Assembly: GCF_902686445.1 (NCBI RefSeq)
Contig: NC_062227.1
Location: forward strand, 20,039,678 to 20,103,677
DNA length: 64,000 nt
Direction: 5' to 3'
Origin: Sciurus carolinensis
Taxonomy: Eukaryota; Chordata; Mammalia; Rodentia; Sciuridae
This document shows, in pieces, positions 35,327 to 45,534 of the stretch; the first letter of the stretch is position 1; each line of letters starts with the position of its first letter. Position numbers and translations under genes: made by a program. The notes under the pieces were generated by a model. That model saw only the letters and a list, made by a program, of their open reading frames with translations. It had not been told where the DNA came from and searched no databases.

Positions 35327-37123
35327 TTAAACTTGGTGCTGGTGAATAATCATCATGGCTTGAATAGTGTCAAGTCTAAGTCTTATGAAATGGATTAGTT
35401 TATTAAAAATACATGGCCCGAAAATCAGAATTAAGAGTAGGATGACAAGGGGGCCAGTTATAGTGGATAGGAGGGTGGTGAGCCAGGGAGATTTATAAAA
35501 CCAATGTTCAAACCATCCTTGTTGGGATTCAAATTCTCTTTGTCTCTTAGCTAATCTCTCAGTGACCTTTTCCATGGTTTCTCTGACTACTCCAGTATGG
35601 TCTGCATAGAAGCAACATTGTTCTTTTATTGCTACACAAAGGCCCCCTTCACGCAAGAAGAGTAAATCTAAGCCTCTCCTGTTTTGTAAAACAACCTCTG
35701 ATAGGGAGGTCAGAGATTTTTCTAGTGCAGAAATAGATTTTGCCATGGCTGCTAAGTCTTCATTCATGGCTATTTGAAGATGTAATAATTGGTTCCCTTT
35801 TACAAAGGCAGCAGTCCCAGTCCCTATTCCTGCAGTTATACCACCTATGCCCAGAAGGAGGGCTATGGTCATACTTATAGGTTCCCTAGGATAACGATTT
35901 TGTCCTTCAAGGGACCCTAACACATAGTTGGATGTAAAATAGGAAATTTTAGGCCATAATTGGATTAAAACACAAAAATCGGAACTAAAGTTTAAAACTG
36001 TGGTAGATACACAAGGAGTCAGTCCTGTACTACAAGCCCAATAAGTTCCACTTGGGCCCCAAAGATAATGGTCATCTTTGTTATTACCTAAAGTAAAATT
36101 GACACTGCACAAATGTGAGTGAGAAGGGGGTATATTCCCTATACAAATTCCTTGCCCAGAGATCACTGTGATGGTAAATTTGGAGCTAGGTAGAGTGGCA
36201 CATTTAGGATCAGGATTACTACTATAATTCCAATAGGTAATTAGGGCAATTCCTTCATAATAAGGAGGACTGGAAGAAAGACACAGCCAGCATTCTAGGG
36301 TTTTATTAGGATTGGTAGCGTTGAGGGCCTGATAGGCTCCCTGAACTAAATTGAATAGCCGATCTCCGGTTTCAAGAGGAGGAGTATTAACATAGGGGTC
36401 ATTAGGAAGGATGTTAACAGATAATATGGTCGCAGGGCTAATAGGAGGAGGTACGATCTTGGTGGGTACTTTTGGTCCAAAAACTGAGGGTACCCGTTGG
36501 TTATTAAGAATGAAATTGGGGCCAATTGGGGTTTCAGATTCTATAATATCTATTTGAAGTCGGAATAGGAACCCTGGATCTCCTTGCCGAGTATATAGGC
36601 GAACTCCCCATAAGTATCCTTGGAGCCATGCCATTTGTTGTTTTCCTTTTTGGGTAAATCTAATAGTTATATTGGACTCACCTGGGGTAGTTTCAGAAAA
36701 TTGTACGTAGTCATTTCTAGGTTTTCCTTTGAGCCAATATCCATTTGAACTGGTTTCACAACCCCATGAAGCACAATAGTAGGCTTCTGGCCCCCCACAT
36801 CGGTAAGTATGGGTGTGCCCAGGGCAAAAATACCAAGATCGAAATCTGCAGGGTGGATAAGAGTCTCCTTTGGTTTTCTGGGTGTGTTCCCAAGACCCTT
36901 CAGCTAACTTACAAAGATCGAAAGTTAAGTCTGGCCACCAGGTGTTCAGGGCATGATACCCTTGAGCCAGGACTAGTTTCTTACTAGTTTCAATATTATG
37001 AATAGACCAAACTAAATTTCTGGATATATGTGGACTGCCATAGGGCATCACAGGAAAAACTAAGATAATTAATAACGTGAAAGTTTTGTCTTTAGCGGAT
37101 TTTGGGTATGTTGCAAGCTTCAT
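35327..37123 (-). CDS. env: Gammaretrovirus-type envelope protein, intact ORF
   Basis: 598 residues from the ATG at 37121-37123, preferred over the upstream in-frame ATG at 37309, which lies deep inside pol. The chosen ATG overlaps the pol stop (ATGA) and is followed by a signal peptide. Features in order: a Cys-rich N-terminal SU domain, a Pro-rich hinge (about 219-235), a CWLC CXXC motif (278-281), RYPR cleavage site (410-413), a Gly/Ala-rich fusion peptide (about 414-440), and a heptad helix. The TM immunosuppressive-type segment with CX6CC (496-504), a membrane anchor (about 546-571) and a short tail follow. At least six N-glycosylation sites lie in SU. CXXC plus CX6CC means the SU-TM disulphide-linked class, unlike the beta-type TM of provirus 1. 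No stop or frameshift. Expression is unknown. Confidence 0.92.
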   Translation of the reverse strand: MKLATYPKSAKDKTFTLLIILVFPVMPYGSPHISRNLVWSIHNIETSKKLVLAQGYHALNTWWPDLTFDLCKLAEGSWEHTQKTKGDSYPPCRFRSWYFCPGHTHTYRCGGPEAYYCASWGCETSSNGYWLKGKPRNDYVQFSETTPGESNITIRFTQKGKQQMAWLQGYLWGVRLYTRQGDPGFLFRLQIDIIESETPIGPNFILNNQRVPSVFGPKVPTKIVPPPISPATILSVNILPNDPYVNTPPLETGDRLFNLVQGAYQALNATNPNKTLECWLCLSSSPPYYEGIALITYWNYSSNPDPKCATLPSSKFTITVISGQGICIGNIPPSHSHLCSVNFTLGNNKDDHYLWGPSGTYWACSTGLTPCVSTTVLNFSSDFCVLIQLWPKISYFTSNYVLGSLEGQNRYPREPISMTIALLLGIGGITAGIGTGTAAFVKGNQLLHLQIAMNEDLAAMAKSISALEKSLTSLSEVVLQNRRGLDLLFLREGGLCVAIKEQCCFYADHTGVVRETMEKVTERLAKRQREFESQQGWFEHWFYKSPWLTTLLSTITGPLVILLLILIFGPCIFNKLIHFIRLRLDTIQAMMIIHQHQV

Positions 37124-37438
37124 GCCGACTCCTGGGGTGCAGGGGCAGAGTCTTGTGGAGGTATTGCGGTGATTCGCGTCAGTCGTTCTTGGACCCACAC
37201 TGGAACCTGTTGATCCTGTGGAAAAACACAAACAGACCCTCGGACCCAACGGAGGACAGGGTCTGGACCCTTCCATTGTCCAGTGAGGACATCTTTCCAC
37301 TTGACCCATGGTTGAGGGGTGGAATTAGGAGAACTATGACGGTCAGCAGCTGAACGCCCATTGTCATCCAAAGTTAAAAAATTTAAAATAAAAAGAACTA
37401 CGTTAAGTTTATCCCTGGGGGATCTATAGGAGACCCCA

Positions 37439-37455
37439 ATTCCCCCTTTTTGTTT
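37439..37455 (-). promoter_or_regulatory. Central polypurine tract in integrase
   Basis: Minus AAACAAAAAGGGGGAAT, coding KQKGGI. It has the same make-up as the 3' PPT and is conserved in provirus 1 at 12590-12606. A second plus-strand start at this site is inferred from its sequence. Confidence 0.6.
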
Positions 37456-38469
37456 TAATAAATGATTTTTGAGAGTAAGGTGGGCGCGTTCAATGATACT
37501 TTGGCCTTGAGGGTTGTAGGGAATTCCAGTCACCAATTGTATGTCAAATGTATCAGCAAAATGTTTAAAACTTTTAGAGGTATAAGCAGGTCCATTATCT
37601 GTCTTAATAATTTTTGGAATGCCCCAACAAGCAAATGTTTGTAAACAATGTTGAATAACATTGTTTACTTTCTCTCCGGTTAAAGGAGAGGCCATAATAA
37701 CTCCTGAATATGTGTCAATAGACACATGGACATACTTTAGATTTCCAAATTCAGGGATATGAGTGACATCCATTTGCCAAATATGATTAGGCAAAAGGCC
37801 ACGTGGATTTACTCCAAGTGATTGGACTGGAATAAGAGGTGCACAGTTTTGACAATCTTTGACTATTTGTCTGGCAATATCTTTAGTAATAGGAAATTTT
37901 CTGCGTAGGGTAGTGGAATTTACATGAAATTTATCATGGAAAAGTTTGGCCTGTTCTGTAACAGAGAATACATAGGTTGCTTTAGTGGCTATATCAGCTA
38001 AGTTATTGCCTTTTGTTAAAGGTCCAGGTAGTTTGGTATGAGCTCTAATATAACCTACATAAAAGGGATGGGATCGTTCATGGATCAACTGTTGTAAGCT
38101 GTTAAAATAGGAGGTAATGGTAGAGTGTTGAGAAATGTAAGGCACTGTTTCTAACACAGCTAATGAATTTTTAACATAACAGCTATCAGTAAGTAAATTA
38201 AATGGTTTATCTTTTAATAATTTAAAGGCTAGTATAACTGCAGCTAATTCAGCAATTTGGGCAGAAGAGGCTGGAATAATAGTAGTATGTACTTCTTTAT
38301 TAATTATTACAACTCCAGATCCATTTTTGGATCCATCAGTAAACACTATAACACCTTCTAGTATGGGATTAGCCTTTGTTGTTTTAGGGAAAATAACAGG
38401 AGTGTTTAAGCAAAATTGAATCCAGGGATGTTTAGGATAATGATTATCAAATTCTTCATTTGTAGAACA

Positions 38470-38472
38470 TCA
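38470..38472 (-). other. In-frame TGA disrupting pol
   Basis: The same reading frame is open on both sides, so this is a point mutation and not a frameshift. Confidence 0.9.
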
Positions 38473-39689
38473 AAGTATAGCCCAATCTGTATCATGATTA
38501 ATCAACCATTGTAATTGTTTAACAGTATAGGGAGTAATAATAAACCTTGGATGTGTCCCAAATGTAGATATGCAGCTTTCTATGCCTTTGAATATTAGCT
38601 GGGACACAGCATTGGGGTAGGATTGAAGTACCTTAGAGGGAGAACTAGGCAAATTAAGGTTACATAAGGGACCCCCTTGCCAGATAATACCTGATGGACT
38701 GTGTGCTTCCGGGATGACAATAAATGACAGGGGTTGAGTTAAATCACAGCGAGATACCTGACAAGATTTTAGACGTTCCTGAACTAGCTGAATAGCCTGT
38801 CTAGCTTCAGGTGTGAGAACTCTTATAGAATTTAAGTTAGGATCTCCCTTGAGCAAATCAAAGAGAGGCTTCAGTTCTCCTGTAGATAGTTTCAGATAAG
38901 GCCTAATCCAATTGATGTCTCCCAATAACTTTTGAAAATCATTAAGCGTCTTTAAGTGATCTATTCTTATGGAAAGTTTTAAAGGTTGTACTGTAGTAGC
39001 TGATAATTTAGTTCCCAAATAGTCTTGTAGATTTCCTGTTTGTATTTTGTCTGGGGCAATAATTAGACTCCACGATGCCAATTCTTTGGTTATAAATATT
39101 AAAGATTCCTTTAAAAGGGCTTTTTCTTTATGGCATAAGAGGATATCATCCATGTAATGATAAATTAAAAGCTGTTTAAATCTTTCTCGAGTAGATTTTA
39201 AAGCTTTATCCACATAAATCTGGCACAAGGTAGGACTATTAGCCATACCTTGGGGCAATACAACCCATTCAAATCTTTGATCAGGTTGAGCATGATTGAT
39301 AGAGGGTAAGGTGAAAGCAAATCTCCAGCAATCATTTTTATGTAAAGGTATGGAGAAGAAACAATCTTTTATATCAATAATAATAGTAGGCCATCCTTTG
39401 GGCAGAGCTGAAACTAAAGGCAGGCCACATTGAATGGGCCCCATAGGGTACATTTGATCATTAATTGCTCTGAGATCATGAAGCAGTCTCCATTTCCCTG
39501 ATTTCTTTTTAATAACAAAAATAGGTGTATTCCAAGGAGAGGTAGAAGGTTGAACATGACCAGCATCAAGCTGTTCCCTGACTAGATTTTGGGCAGCCTC
39601 TAATTTTTCTTTGGTTAGGGGCCACTGAGGTATCCATCGAGGCTTATCATCTTTCCAAATTATTGGAATTTTATCTGTTTCAGTGGCCC

Positions 39690-40589
39690 CTAGGAAAAAC
39701 CCAGCCCTGTGGTATTAGCTTTTGGAATAGGTATACTTGGAGGGGAAGTACTACCTTGATTGTTTTTGCCTAAACCTTTTCCTTCTTTATACCCCATATG
39801 TTGTAACATATTTTTAATTGGAGTACCTTTATAGATTTGATCAGTAGTTACTTTAACATCCATCTGTTGTAAAATATCCCTTCCCCATAGGGAGATGGGT
39901 AAATTACATACATATGGCTGAAATATTCTAGAATGACCTTCATTATCTTTCCATTGTAAGGAAGCTGCACTCTGGTCAGGACTGGAAGCTACGCCCAGTC
40001 CTCTTAGGGTCTGGTTGGCTGTAACAAGTGGCCAGCCTTTTGGCCAGTCATTGGAAGAGATAATGCTTTTATCTGCTCCTGTATCTAATAACCCTGTAAA
40101 TTCCTTTCCCCCTATGGTAAGTTTTAATAATGGACAGTCCCCAAGATTCATAGTGAAGCAAGCAAAAGGATCCCCAGCAGATTCAAATTCTTGAGATCCC
40201 CTAATTTTATCGCTTCTGGACCATAGTGTATGATTACTTGGTAGAATTAACATCTGAGCAGTTTGATCTCCCGGAGATATTACTGTAATTCCTCTTGGAG
40301 ATGAAAGCATAATTTTTACTTTTCCCTCAAAATTAGAATTAATAACCCCTGGATGAACTATAAGTCCCTTTAGAATAGTTGAGCTTCTTCCTAATAATAG
40401 TCCTACCGAATTTTGTGGTATTTTGTCATTCCAATCCGAATCTATCATTTGAACTCCCATATCAGGAGTTAAGACCAGTCTGGAGGTGGCACAGATGTCC
40501 AGTCCTGCGTTCCCTTTAGTAGCTCTGGATTCCCTCCTTTCTCCGTAGGGGGGTACCATTGCCTTGGAACCTGTTGAATTACCCCACAA
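39690..40589 (-). CDS. pro: Pro: dUTPase, aspartic protease and G-patch
   Basis: 299 residues shown from the first ATG; the frame is entered upstream by -1 shifting from gag, so this ATG is not the real start. The dUTPase has NAGLDICA (27-34), GLLLGRSS (63-70) and VHPGVINSNFEGK. The retroviral protease has the catalytic LLDTGADKS (167-175, active Asp169) and a 'GRDILQQM' helix (227-234). The G-patch is Gly-rich (about 251-268). dUTPase-protease fusion with a C-terminal G-patch is the betaretrovirus plan: it keeps dUTP out of viral DNA, cuts Gag/Pol, and aids reverse transcription. It overlaps gag at its start and pol at its end. No disruption seen. Confidence 0.93.
   Translation of the reverse strand: MWGNSTGSKAMVPPYGERRESRATKGNAGLDICATSRLVLTPDMGVQMIDSDWNDKIPQNSVGLLLGRSSTILKGLIVHPGVINSNFEGKVKIMLSSPRGITVISPGDQTAQMLILPSNHTLWSRSDKIRGSQEFESAGDPFACFTMNLGDCPLLKLTIGGKEFTGLLDTGADKSIISSNDWPKGWPLVTANQTLRGLGVASSPDQSAASLQWKDNEGHSRIFQPYVCNLPISLWGRDILQQMDVKVTTDQIYKGTPIKNMLQHMGYKEGKGLGKNNQGSTSPPSIPIPKANTTGLGFS
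39696..39702 (-). promoter_or_regulatory. Pro-pol -1 frameshift slippery site
   Basis: Minus heptamer G GGT TTT in the pro frame, four codons or fewer before the pro TAG (39690-39692). A -1 slip here enters exactly the open pol frame. Confidence 0.8.
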
Positions 40590-42195
40590 ATTTGTTGTGG
40601 GCCCCGGGGTAGGCCCTGCTTCCCGTTTTTTGTCAGTCTTGGGTTAGGTCCTAAATAATTACCATTTTTGTCCCTAACTGATTGGCACATATTTGCCCAA
40701 TGATTACCCTTTTTACATCTAGGACATAAACCTGGATTACATGGTTTTTGAGTCCTTTTATTTGGACAATTGGCTTTGTAATGTCCAAATTGTCCACAAA
40801 GAAAGCAAATCCTGGAGGTCATTTTATATGATGGGTTGGTATTATAGGGTTTTTGTAACCCTTGTACAATGGCTGAAGCTAACACTTGTCCCTGGATAGT
40901 AGAATCATTTATATCCCTGCAAACCTTTAAATATGCAGATAAATCTTTATTTTTCCAGGGTCTAATGGCCTCTTTACACCATTTATTAGCCTGCTCATAA
41001 GCTAGTTGTTTGATCAAAGGCATAGCTTGATCAGCTTCCCCAAATATTCGACCAGCTGTTTGTATTAGTCTATCTACAAAATCTGCATATGGTTCATTAG
41101 AACCTTGTATTACTTTAGACAATTGACCTTGTAAATCCCCTGAGCCTTGAAGAGTTCTCCAGGCTCTTACTGCGGCAGTAGCAATTTGTTGATACACCGT
41201 GGGAGGATATTGAATTTGAGCCTGAATATTATCATATTGTCCTTGCCCTGTGAGCATATCTATATTCCATGCAGGATTGCCCGCTGCTGCATTCCTTCTG
41301 GCTGTATCTAAACAGATCTCATGGTGAGTTGTTTTCCACATTAAATATTGTCCACCAGTCAAAGTAGCCCTAGCTAAATTTTCCCAACCTCTAGGGATCA
41401 AATTTAAAGATGAAATAGTCTCTACAAGTGACATGGTGAATGCAGCTTGAGGGCCATAAGTACCAGCTGCTTCTTTTAATTGTTTTATTAATTTAAAATC
41501 CAGCGGTTGGTGATATCTCTGATTTTGTGGATTTTCAAATACAGGAAAACAAGAATTAGTATTGGGCTCACATTCCTTCCAGGATTGTTTTAGGGGGTTC
41601 TCTGGGTTACTTTAGGAGGTTCCTTGGGCTCCGGGAAATTAAACTGTATATTGGAGCCATAGGATGGTGGAATTGATTGTGGTAATGGTCTATTAGAGGA
41701 TTTTTGTATGTTAAAACTAAAGTTTTTAAGCGAAGGATATATTTTCTTACTACCAGGTGGCGCCAACTATATATCATTGACCCTTGGTTCAGGTTCCTCA
41801 TCTGATAGTTTCTTTTCTGACTCGCTTTGGTCAGATTTAAGGGGAGGAAAGGAACATAATGATCTTTGTTCTTTTACTTCCTCTAAAATGTTATTTCCTT
41901 TATTTAGAGGGGATTGAAATTTTTCTTTTTGTGAAGTCAAACAATCTTTTATAAGAGACCATATAGCCAGAGTGCCAGCAGGTAATATTGCCTGTTGATT
42001 AGCTTTAAGTAAGTCTTCACCCAAGTGTTCCCATTGTGGGACATTTAACAATCCTTTATCTAAAAACCAAGGAGATATATTTTCCACTGTCTGTAAAAAT
42101 TTTCTTGCTGAGGAGGCCTTTAAGGGTGTTCCATAGATTTTTAAAAGAGCATTTAAAGGCCCCTCCATACGAGCTCTAGACATTTCTGAACCCAT
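40469..42195 (-). pseudogene. gag: IAP-like Gag polyprotein, one stop and one frameshift
   Basis: Start MGSE at 42193-42195, with Gly2 for myristoylation. The matrix domain (to about 41850) is closely like that of provirus 1. An acidic linker ends at a TAG at 41767-41769. The same frame continues Pro-rich to about 41590. There a run of C has gained or lost a base, and capsid-nucleocapsid follows in another frame to 40469. Capsid has the major homology region ('IQGSNEPYADFVDRL'). Nucleocapsid has two CCHC zinc knuckles, CFLCGQFGHYKANC and CPRCKKGNHWANMC. Gag forms the particle and packages RNA. An apparent short open frame at 41607-41801 is an out-of-frame shadow. Confidence 0.92.
40599..40631 (-). 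promoter_or_regulatory. Gag-pro -1 frameshift signal
   Basis: Slippery heptamer A AAA AAC at 40625-40631, in the gag frame (codes K-N), as in MMTV-type viruses. After an 8-nt spacer a GGGCC/GGCCC stem (40599-40616) could stall the ribosome, and downstream bases can form a further hairpin. The shift enters the pro frame. Confidence 0.85.
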
Positions 42196-42238
42196 TGTTT
42201 TAGTAGTACTGATGGAAACGACGCGAAGAAAAGAGATA

Positions 42239-42956
42239 CCAACAATTTTTTAATTAGATTTATTGTGATTTCCCTGTTTTTTGTCTCTTTGTACTAGTTA
42301 TAATGGCCACCCTCCGTGTGCTTGTTTTTTAATTTAAATGGACCGCTTTTCTGCGTGTCCTCGGACTTCTTTTAAGGAGTCCTGATTGCTTGTTTGTGAT
42401 TGTAGTTGTTTTACTGTGATACTTTTATTAACTGGACCGCTTCCCGCGTGTCCTAATTTAAATGCTATATTGCAATGTAATGTCCTTGGACTACCTTTTT
42501 CTGTTTAATTGCTTTATTATAATGTAATGTCCCTGGACCACCTTCCATGTGTCCTAATCGTTGCTTTATCGCAAACTTTCACTTTAATTGGACTACTTTT
42601 CGTATGTCCTGATAATTGTAATGTAATGTCCCCGGACCACCCTTTTAATCGCTTTATTGTGATGTAATATTAAGGCTGCCTTTATTACTATTTTATTTTT
42701 TATAACATTAATCTATAAAACTTATTATAACATTAATTTTAAAAATTTAATCTTAAAAACTATTTAAAACTTTAATCTTAAAAACTATAATATTAATCTT
42801 AAAACTTATTATAACTTTAATTTTAAAAACTTATTATAACTTTAATCTTAAAAACTTACTATAATTTTAATCTTAAAAACTTTAATCTTAAAAAACTTAA
42901 TCTTAAAAACTTATTATAATTTTAATCTTAAAAACTTACCTAGGTAGTTGCTTCGT
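42239..42956 (-). repeat. Long 5' leader with two repeat arrays
   Basis: About 720 bp between PBS and gag. The gag-side part (42300-42660) has roughly 60-70-bp repeats with 'ggaccgcttcccgcgtgtcc'-like phrases. The PBS-side part (42690-42945) repeats 'ataactttaatcttaaaaac' with small indels. No open frame. Confidence 0.8.
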
Positions 42957-42974
42957 TCCCGGGTTTCGGCACCA
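42957..42974 (-). promoter_or_regulatory. Primer-binding site for tRNA-Phe (provirus 2)
   Basis: Plus strand TCCCGGGTTTCGGCACCA, identical to the site in provirus 1, two bases from the 5' LTR. Confidence 0.93.
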
Positions 42975-42976
42975 AA

Positions 42977-43778
42977 TGTCACGTTCCTTCTGCCCGCAGA
43001 GAGAGACACGACACATCAGTTGTTCATAAGAGCTCTTTATTCTTCTCTCTTCCTCCTCTGATCATCCTCTGAGGCCGTTACAGTCATATTTATATGAATC
43101 ATGAGCCAATCAGGTTACAGAGGATGTGGGGAGAGCAAGATTACAATGTAGTATAAAGCGAGGTAAAAAGAGGGTACATGGAAGAACAAGATTTCAATTT
43201 AATGTATCAAGAGAGTTCATGATGGGCATGGGTCACTTCGTCCAATCAGAGCAATTCTTTTTGGTACTGGCTTAGTGCCGGGGCAACTTCCTTAAGCAGT
43301 GTTAGCAGTTTGTTGCAAACCAGGCCGCCCCGGCTCAGCGCCAGGTTGCCCCGGCTTAATGCCAGACTGGAAGTCCTTGATATTGCAAACCAGGCCGCCC
43401 CGGCTCAGCGCCAGTGTGGAAGTCCTTGTCAGCTGTTTGTTGCAAACCAGGTTGCCCCGGCTCAGTGCCAGTGTGGAAGTCCTTGATGTTGCAAACCAGG
43501 TTGCCCCGGCTCAGTGCCAGTGTGGAAGTCCTTGATGTTGCAAACCAGGTTGCCCCGGCTCAGTGCCAGTGTGGAAGTCCTTGATGTTGCAAACCAGGTT
43601 GCCCCGGCTCAGTGCCAGTGTGGAAGTCCTTGTCAGCTGTTTGTTGCAAGCCAGGTTGCCCCGGCTTAGTGCCAGGTTCCGCACTGAAGTCCTTGATGTT
43701 GCAAACCACTGTCTCGGCATTAGGGCCACACTGAAATCCTGAAAGCCAGGCTAGGATGGGGTCCGCGGTACCCCGACA
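42977..43778 (-). repeat. 5' LTR of provirus 2
   Basis: 802 bp, TATA at 43087-43094 (minus strand). It has eight U3 repeat units against six in the 3' LTR, which together with the missing 'tgatgatcctc' expansion explains the 76-bp length difference. Confidence 0.94.
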
Positions 43779-43784
43779 AGACAC
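43779..43784. repeat. Target-site duplication of provirus 2, right
   Basis: AGACAC, identical to 34201-34206. Confidence 0.92.
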
Positions 43785-44016
43785 TGGCTTCACTTGCCAG
43801 ATACAAAATATATACCTCAAAGTTATATCCCCCACCTCCCAGCCACCTCCTCCAGCCTCACCCTACCTACCTTCAGTTACCAGTTAATCCCATGGGGGAT
43901 TAATTCACCAATTGGGTTAAGACCTCTCACAAGCCCATCATTCACCTTCAAATGTCTTTCATTGTCTCATACATGAGCTATTAAGGAATACCTCACATCC
44001 AAACCATAAGGATAGG
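43785..44016 (-). mobile_element. MaLR-like LTR fragment (right part)
   Basis: Continues the repeat interrupted by provirus 2 ('cccacctcccagccacctcc' to 'cctcacatccaaaccata'). Family assigned by resemblance only. Confidence 0.45.
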
Positions 44017-44019
44017 TTC

Positions 44020-44109
44020 CCATGAAGTTGCTAAGTCTGGTCTTAAGCTTGTGATCCTCTGGTTTCAGTCTCCCAAGTAGCTGGGACTATGAGCATGTGC
44101 CACCACACC
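44020..44109 (-). mobile_element. B1 SINE fragment
   Basis: Minus-strand B1 half only ('agtctcccaagtagctggga'). Confidence 0.7.
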
Positions 44110-45534
44110 TCTGTTACTTTATTCTATCTGCGTATTAGAGAGTGTGACTTCTTAGTACTCCTTCCTAATTGTTATATATGTGCTCAAATAGGAATAATTT
44201 ATTCAATAACTCAAGTTCTTTTCTTGTTTTTCTAGTCCAGTCTGCAGAGGTTTGAATTTTGGTATAGTTTACTTTTTATAGCTTACAACTGCTAACCATT
44301 TGTAAACATTAAATATTAAACTTTATGGTATATTTAGAGTTTTGATAATTTTTTTAACATCTTAGTAGAGCATAGAGGTGAAATAGTACAAGAGAGACTG
44401 AAAGCAGAGATTCTGAAGTCAGGTAGCCTGGGTTCAAAGTCCAGATTGATAACTTTCTATTGTCTGATCTTGGTCAAATAACTGAACTTTTCTGAAACTA
44501 TTTTCCCATTTGTAAAATGGGGGAAATAGTAGTATCAATTTCATATAGTTTTAATGATGATTAAATTAATTAACATAATTCCTTGAAACAGTGCCCAGCT
44601 CATAAAATGTACTGTATAGATGCTTTCTATTGCTACATATACATGTTTTCTTGTTACTTTGTTCTCAAATAAATAGAGCTGTTTTTGAAATTTTCATTAA
44701 AAAAAGAAGAAAATTGGCTAAAACCTATTTTTGTATTTATTTAGGAAGTATAATTTACTTAGCAATCCAGTATAGAAATGTAAAAGTTATAGAATTATGT
44801 GTCTGAAGTAGTAAAGATGAAATTTAATTACATGGAATGATGTGAGGCTATGTTGTCTCTGTAAGCATTTTTTCTGAGGCCATAACAAGGCAGGATGTTT
44901 GCAAATAGAAGCTTCAGAGACTTCCCTGTGTTTTAGAAAAGTTTACACCCACCAAATGAAAGAAAAGTTTTGAATACCCAACATGAACAAACAATTCTTT
45001 ATTTATACATGTCGATTAAATATTTTAATCATTTTTTATTTGGACCAGAAGAAGAAACACTGAAGGAAAAGAAGAAAATGCAAAAACCATAATTTCAGAT
45101 TTATTTAATTCATGTACTTATTGGGCATTAGCTAAGTACCATGTATTGTGCAAGCTTGTATGTGTGTGGTGAGCAGGGAGGGAGCATATCTTTTGACAGA
45201 AGCATAGTTAGGAATCAATATTAGATATCTAAAGAGAAGAGTGTATTATTTTCATTGCTTTCCCTTACCTGCCGTAAGAAAGTTTTTATTCAAGTAGACA
45301 TTTTTGACTTCTGGGTTACTAAGATACCAGCAGAGAATGACTCACCTTGTGGAAGCATGTAGGAGGCATCATGGAACTATGTAGTGTGTTCCAGGAGGAT
45401 TTAGTTAATGCAGGCAGTGACAAGTGTTACTTAGGGACTTATTTGATTTAAAAACTGACTACTTAAATAATTGGGATTATGAAGAGATAACCTACAATAT
45501 GGGAGAAAAATTTTGCTAGCTACTTTTCTGATCA
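44110..45534. other. Gene-free stretch with one MIR
   Basis: No exon supported. A MIR lies at 44395-44645; the remainder looks unique. Confidence 0.5.
44395..44645 (+). mobile_element. MIR SINE, near full length
   Basis: Clear MIR signature: 'gtagcctgggttcaaagtcc', 'cccatttgtaaaatggggg', 'aaacagtgcccagctcataa'. Confidence 0.88.

Larger units (their letters stand above)
37120..39702 (-). pseudogene. pol: Pol: reverse transcriptase, RNase H, integrase (one stop)
   Basis: In the frame entered by the pro-pol frameshift, about 860 codons run with a single TGA at 38470-38472, between RT and RNase H. The RT has an SPWNTPIFVIKKKSG-like start, 'VLPQGMANSP' and the YMDD active site (near 39145). RNase H begins with TDGSKNG near 38340, with the second motif 'LTDSCYVK'. 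Integrase has an H-X3-H / C-X2-C zinc motif, then a core with D (near 37770), D in 'KTDNGPAYT' and E in 'SIIERAH', and a C-terminal DNA-binding part ending at 37120. It would copy viral RNA and integrate the DNA. The stop separates RT from the rest, so this copy cannot make full Pol without readthrough. Confidence 0.93.
34207..43778 (-). mobile_element. Provirus 2: IAP-like ERV with gamma-type env
   Basis: A 9572-bp provirus on the minus strand, in the order 5' LTR, tRNA-Phe PBS, long repeat-rich leader, gag, pro (dUTPase-protease-G-patch), pol, env, PPT, 3' LTR. Gag-pro-pol is class II (betaretrovirus/IAP-like), with two -1 frameshift sites. Env is class I (gammaretrovirus-like) by its CXXC and CX6CC motifs. 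Damage seen is one stop and one frameshift in gag and one stop in pol; pro and env are open. By eye the LTRs differ at about 11 sites in roughly 700 aligned bases plus copy-number indels, so the insertion is probably a few million years old (inference). Confidence 0.95.

Noticed and set aside
37124..37309. Longer env start at 37309
   Set aside because: This stretch codes for the end of integrase in another frame. The ATG at 37123 overlaps the pol stop and precedes a signal peptide.
41607..41801. 64-residue minus-strand open frame between matrix and capsid of provirus 2
   Set aside because: The Pro-rich continuation of matrix is in a different frame after the TAG at 41767; this frame is a shadow.
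43299..43729. CRISPR-like regular repeats
   Set aside because: These are the U3 tandem repeats of an LTR: no unique spacers, and the same units occur in the other LTR.
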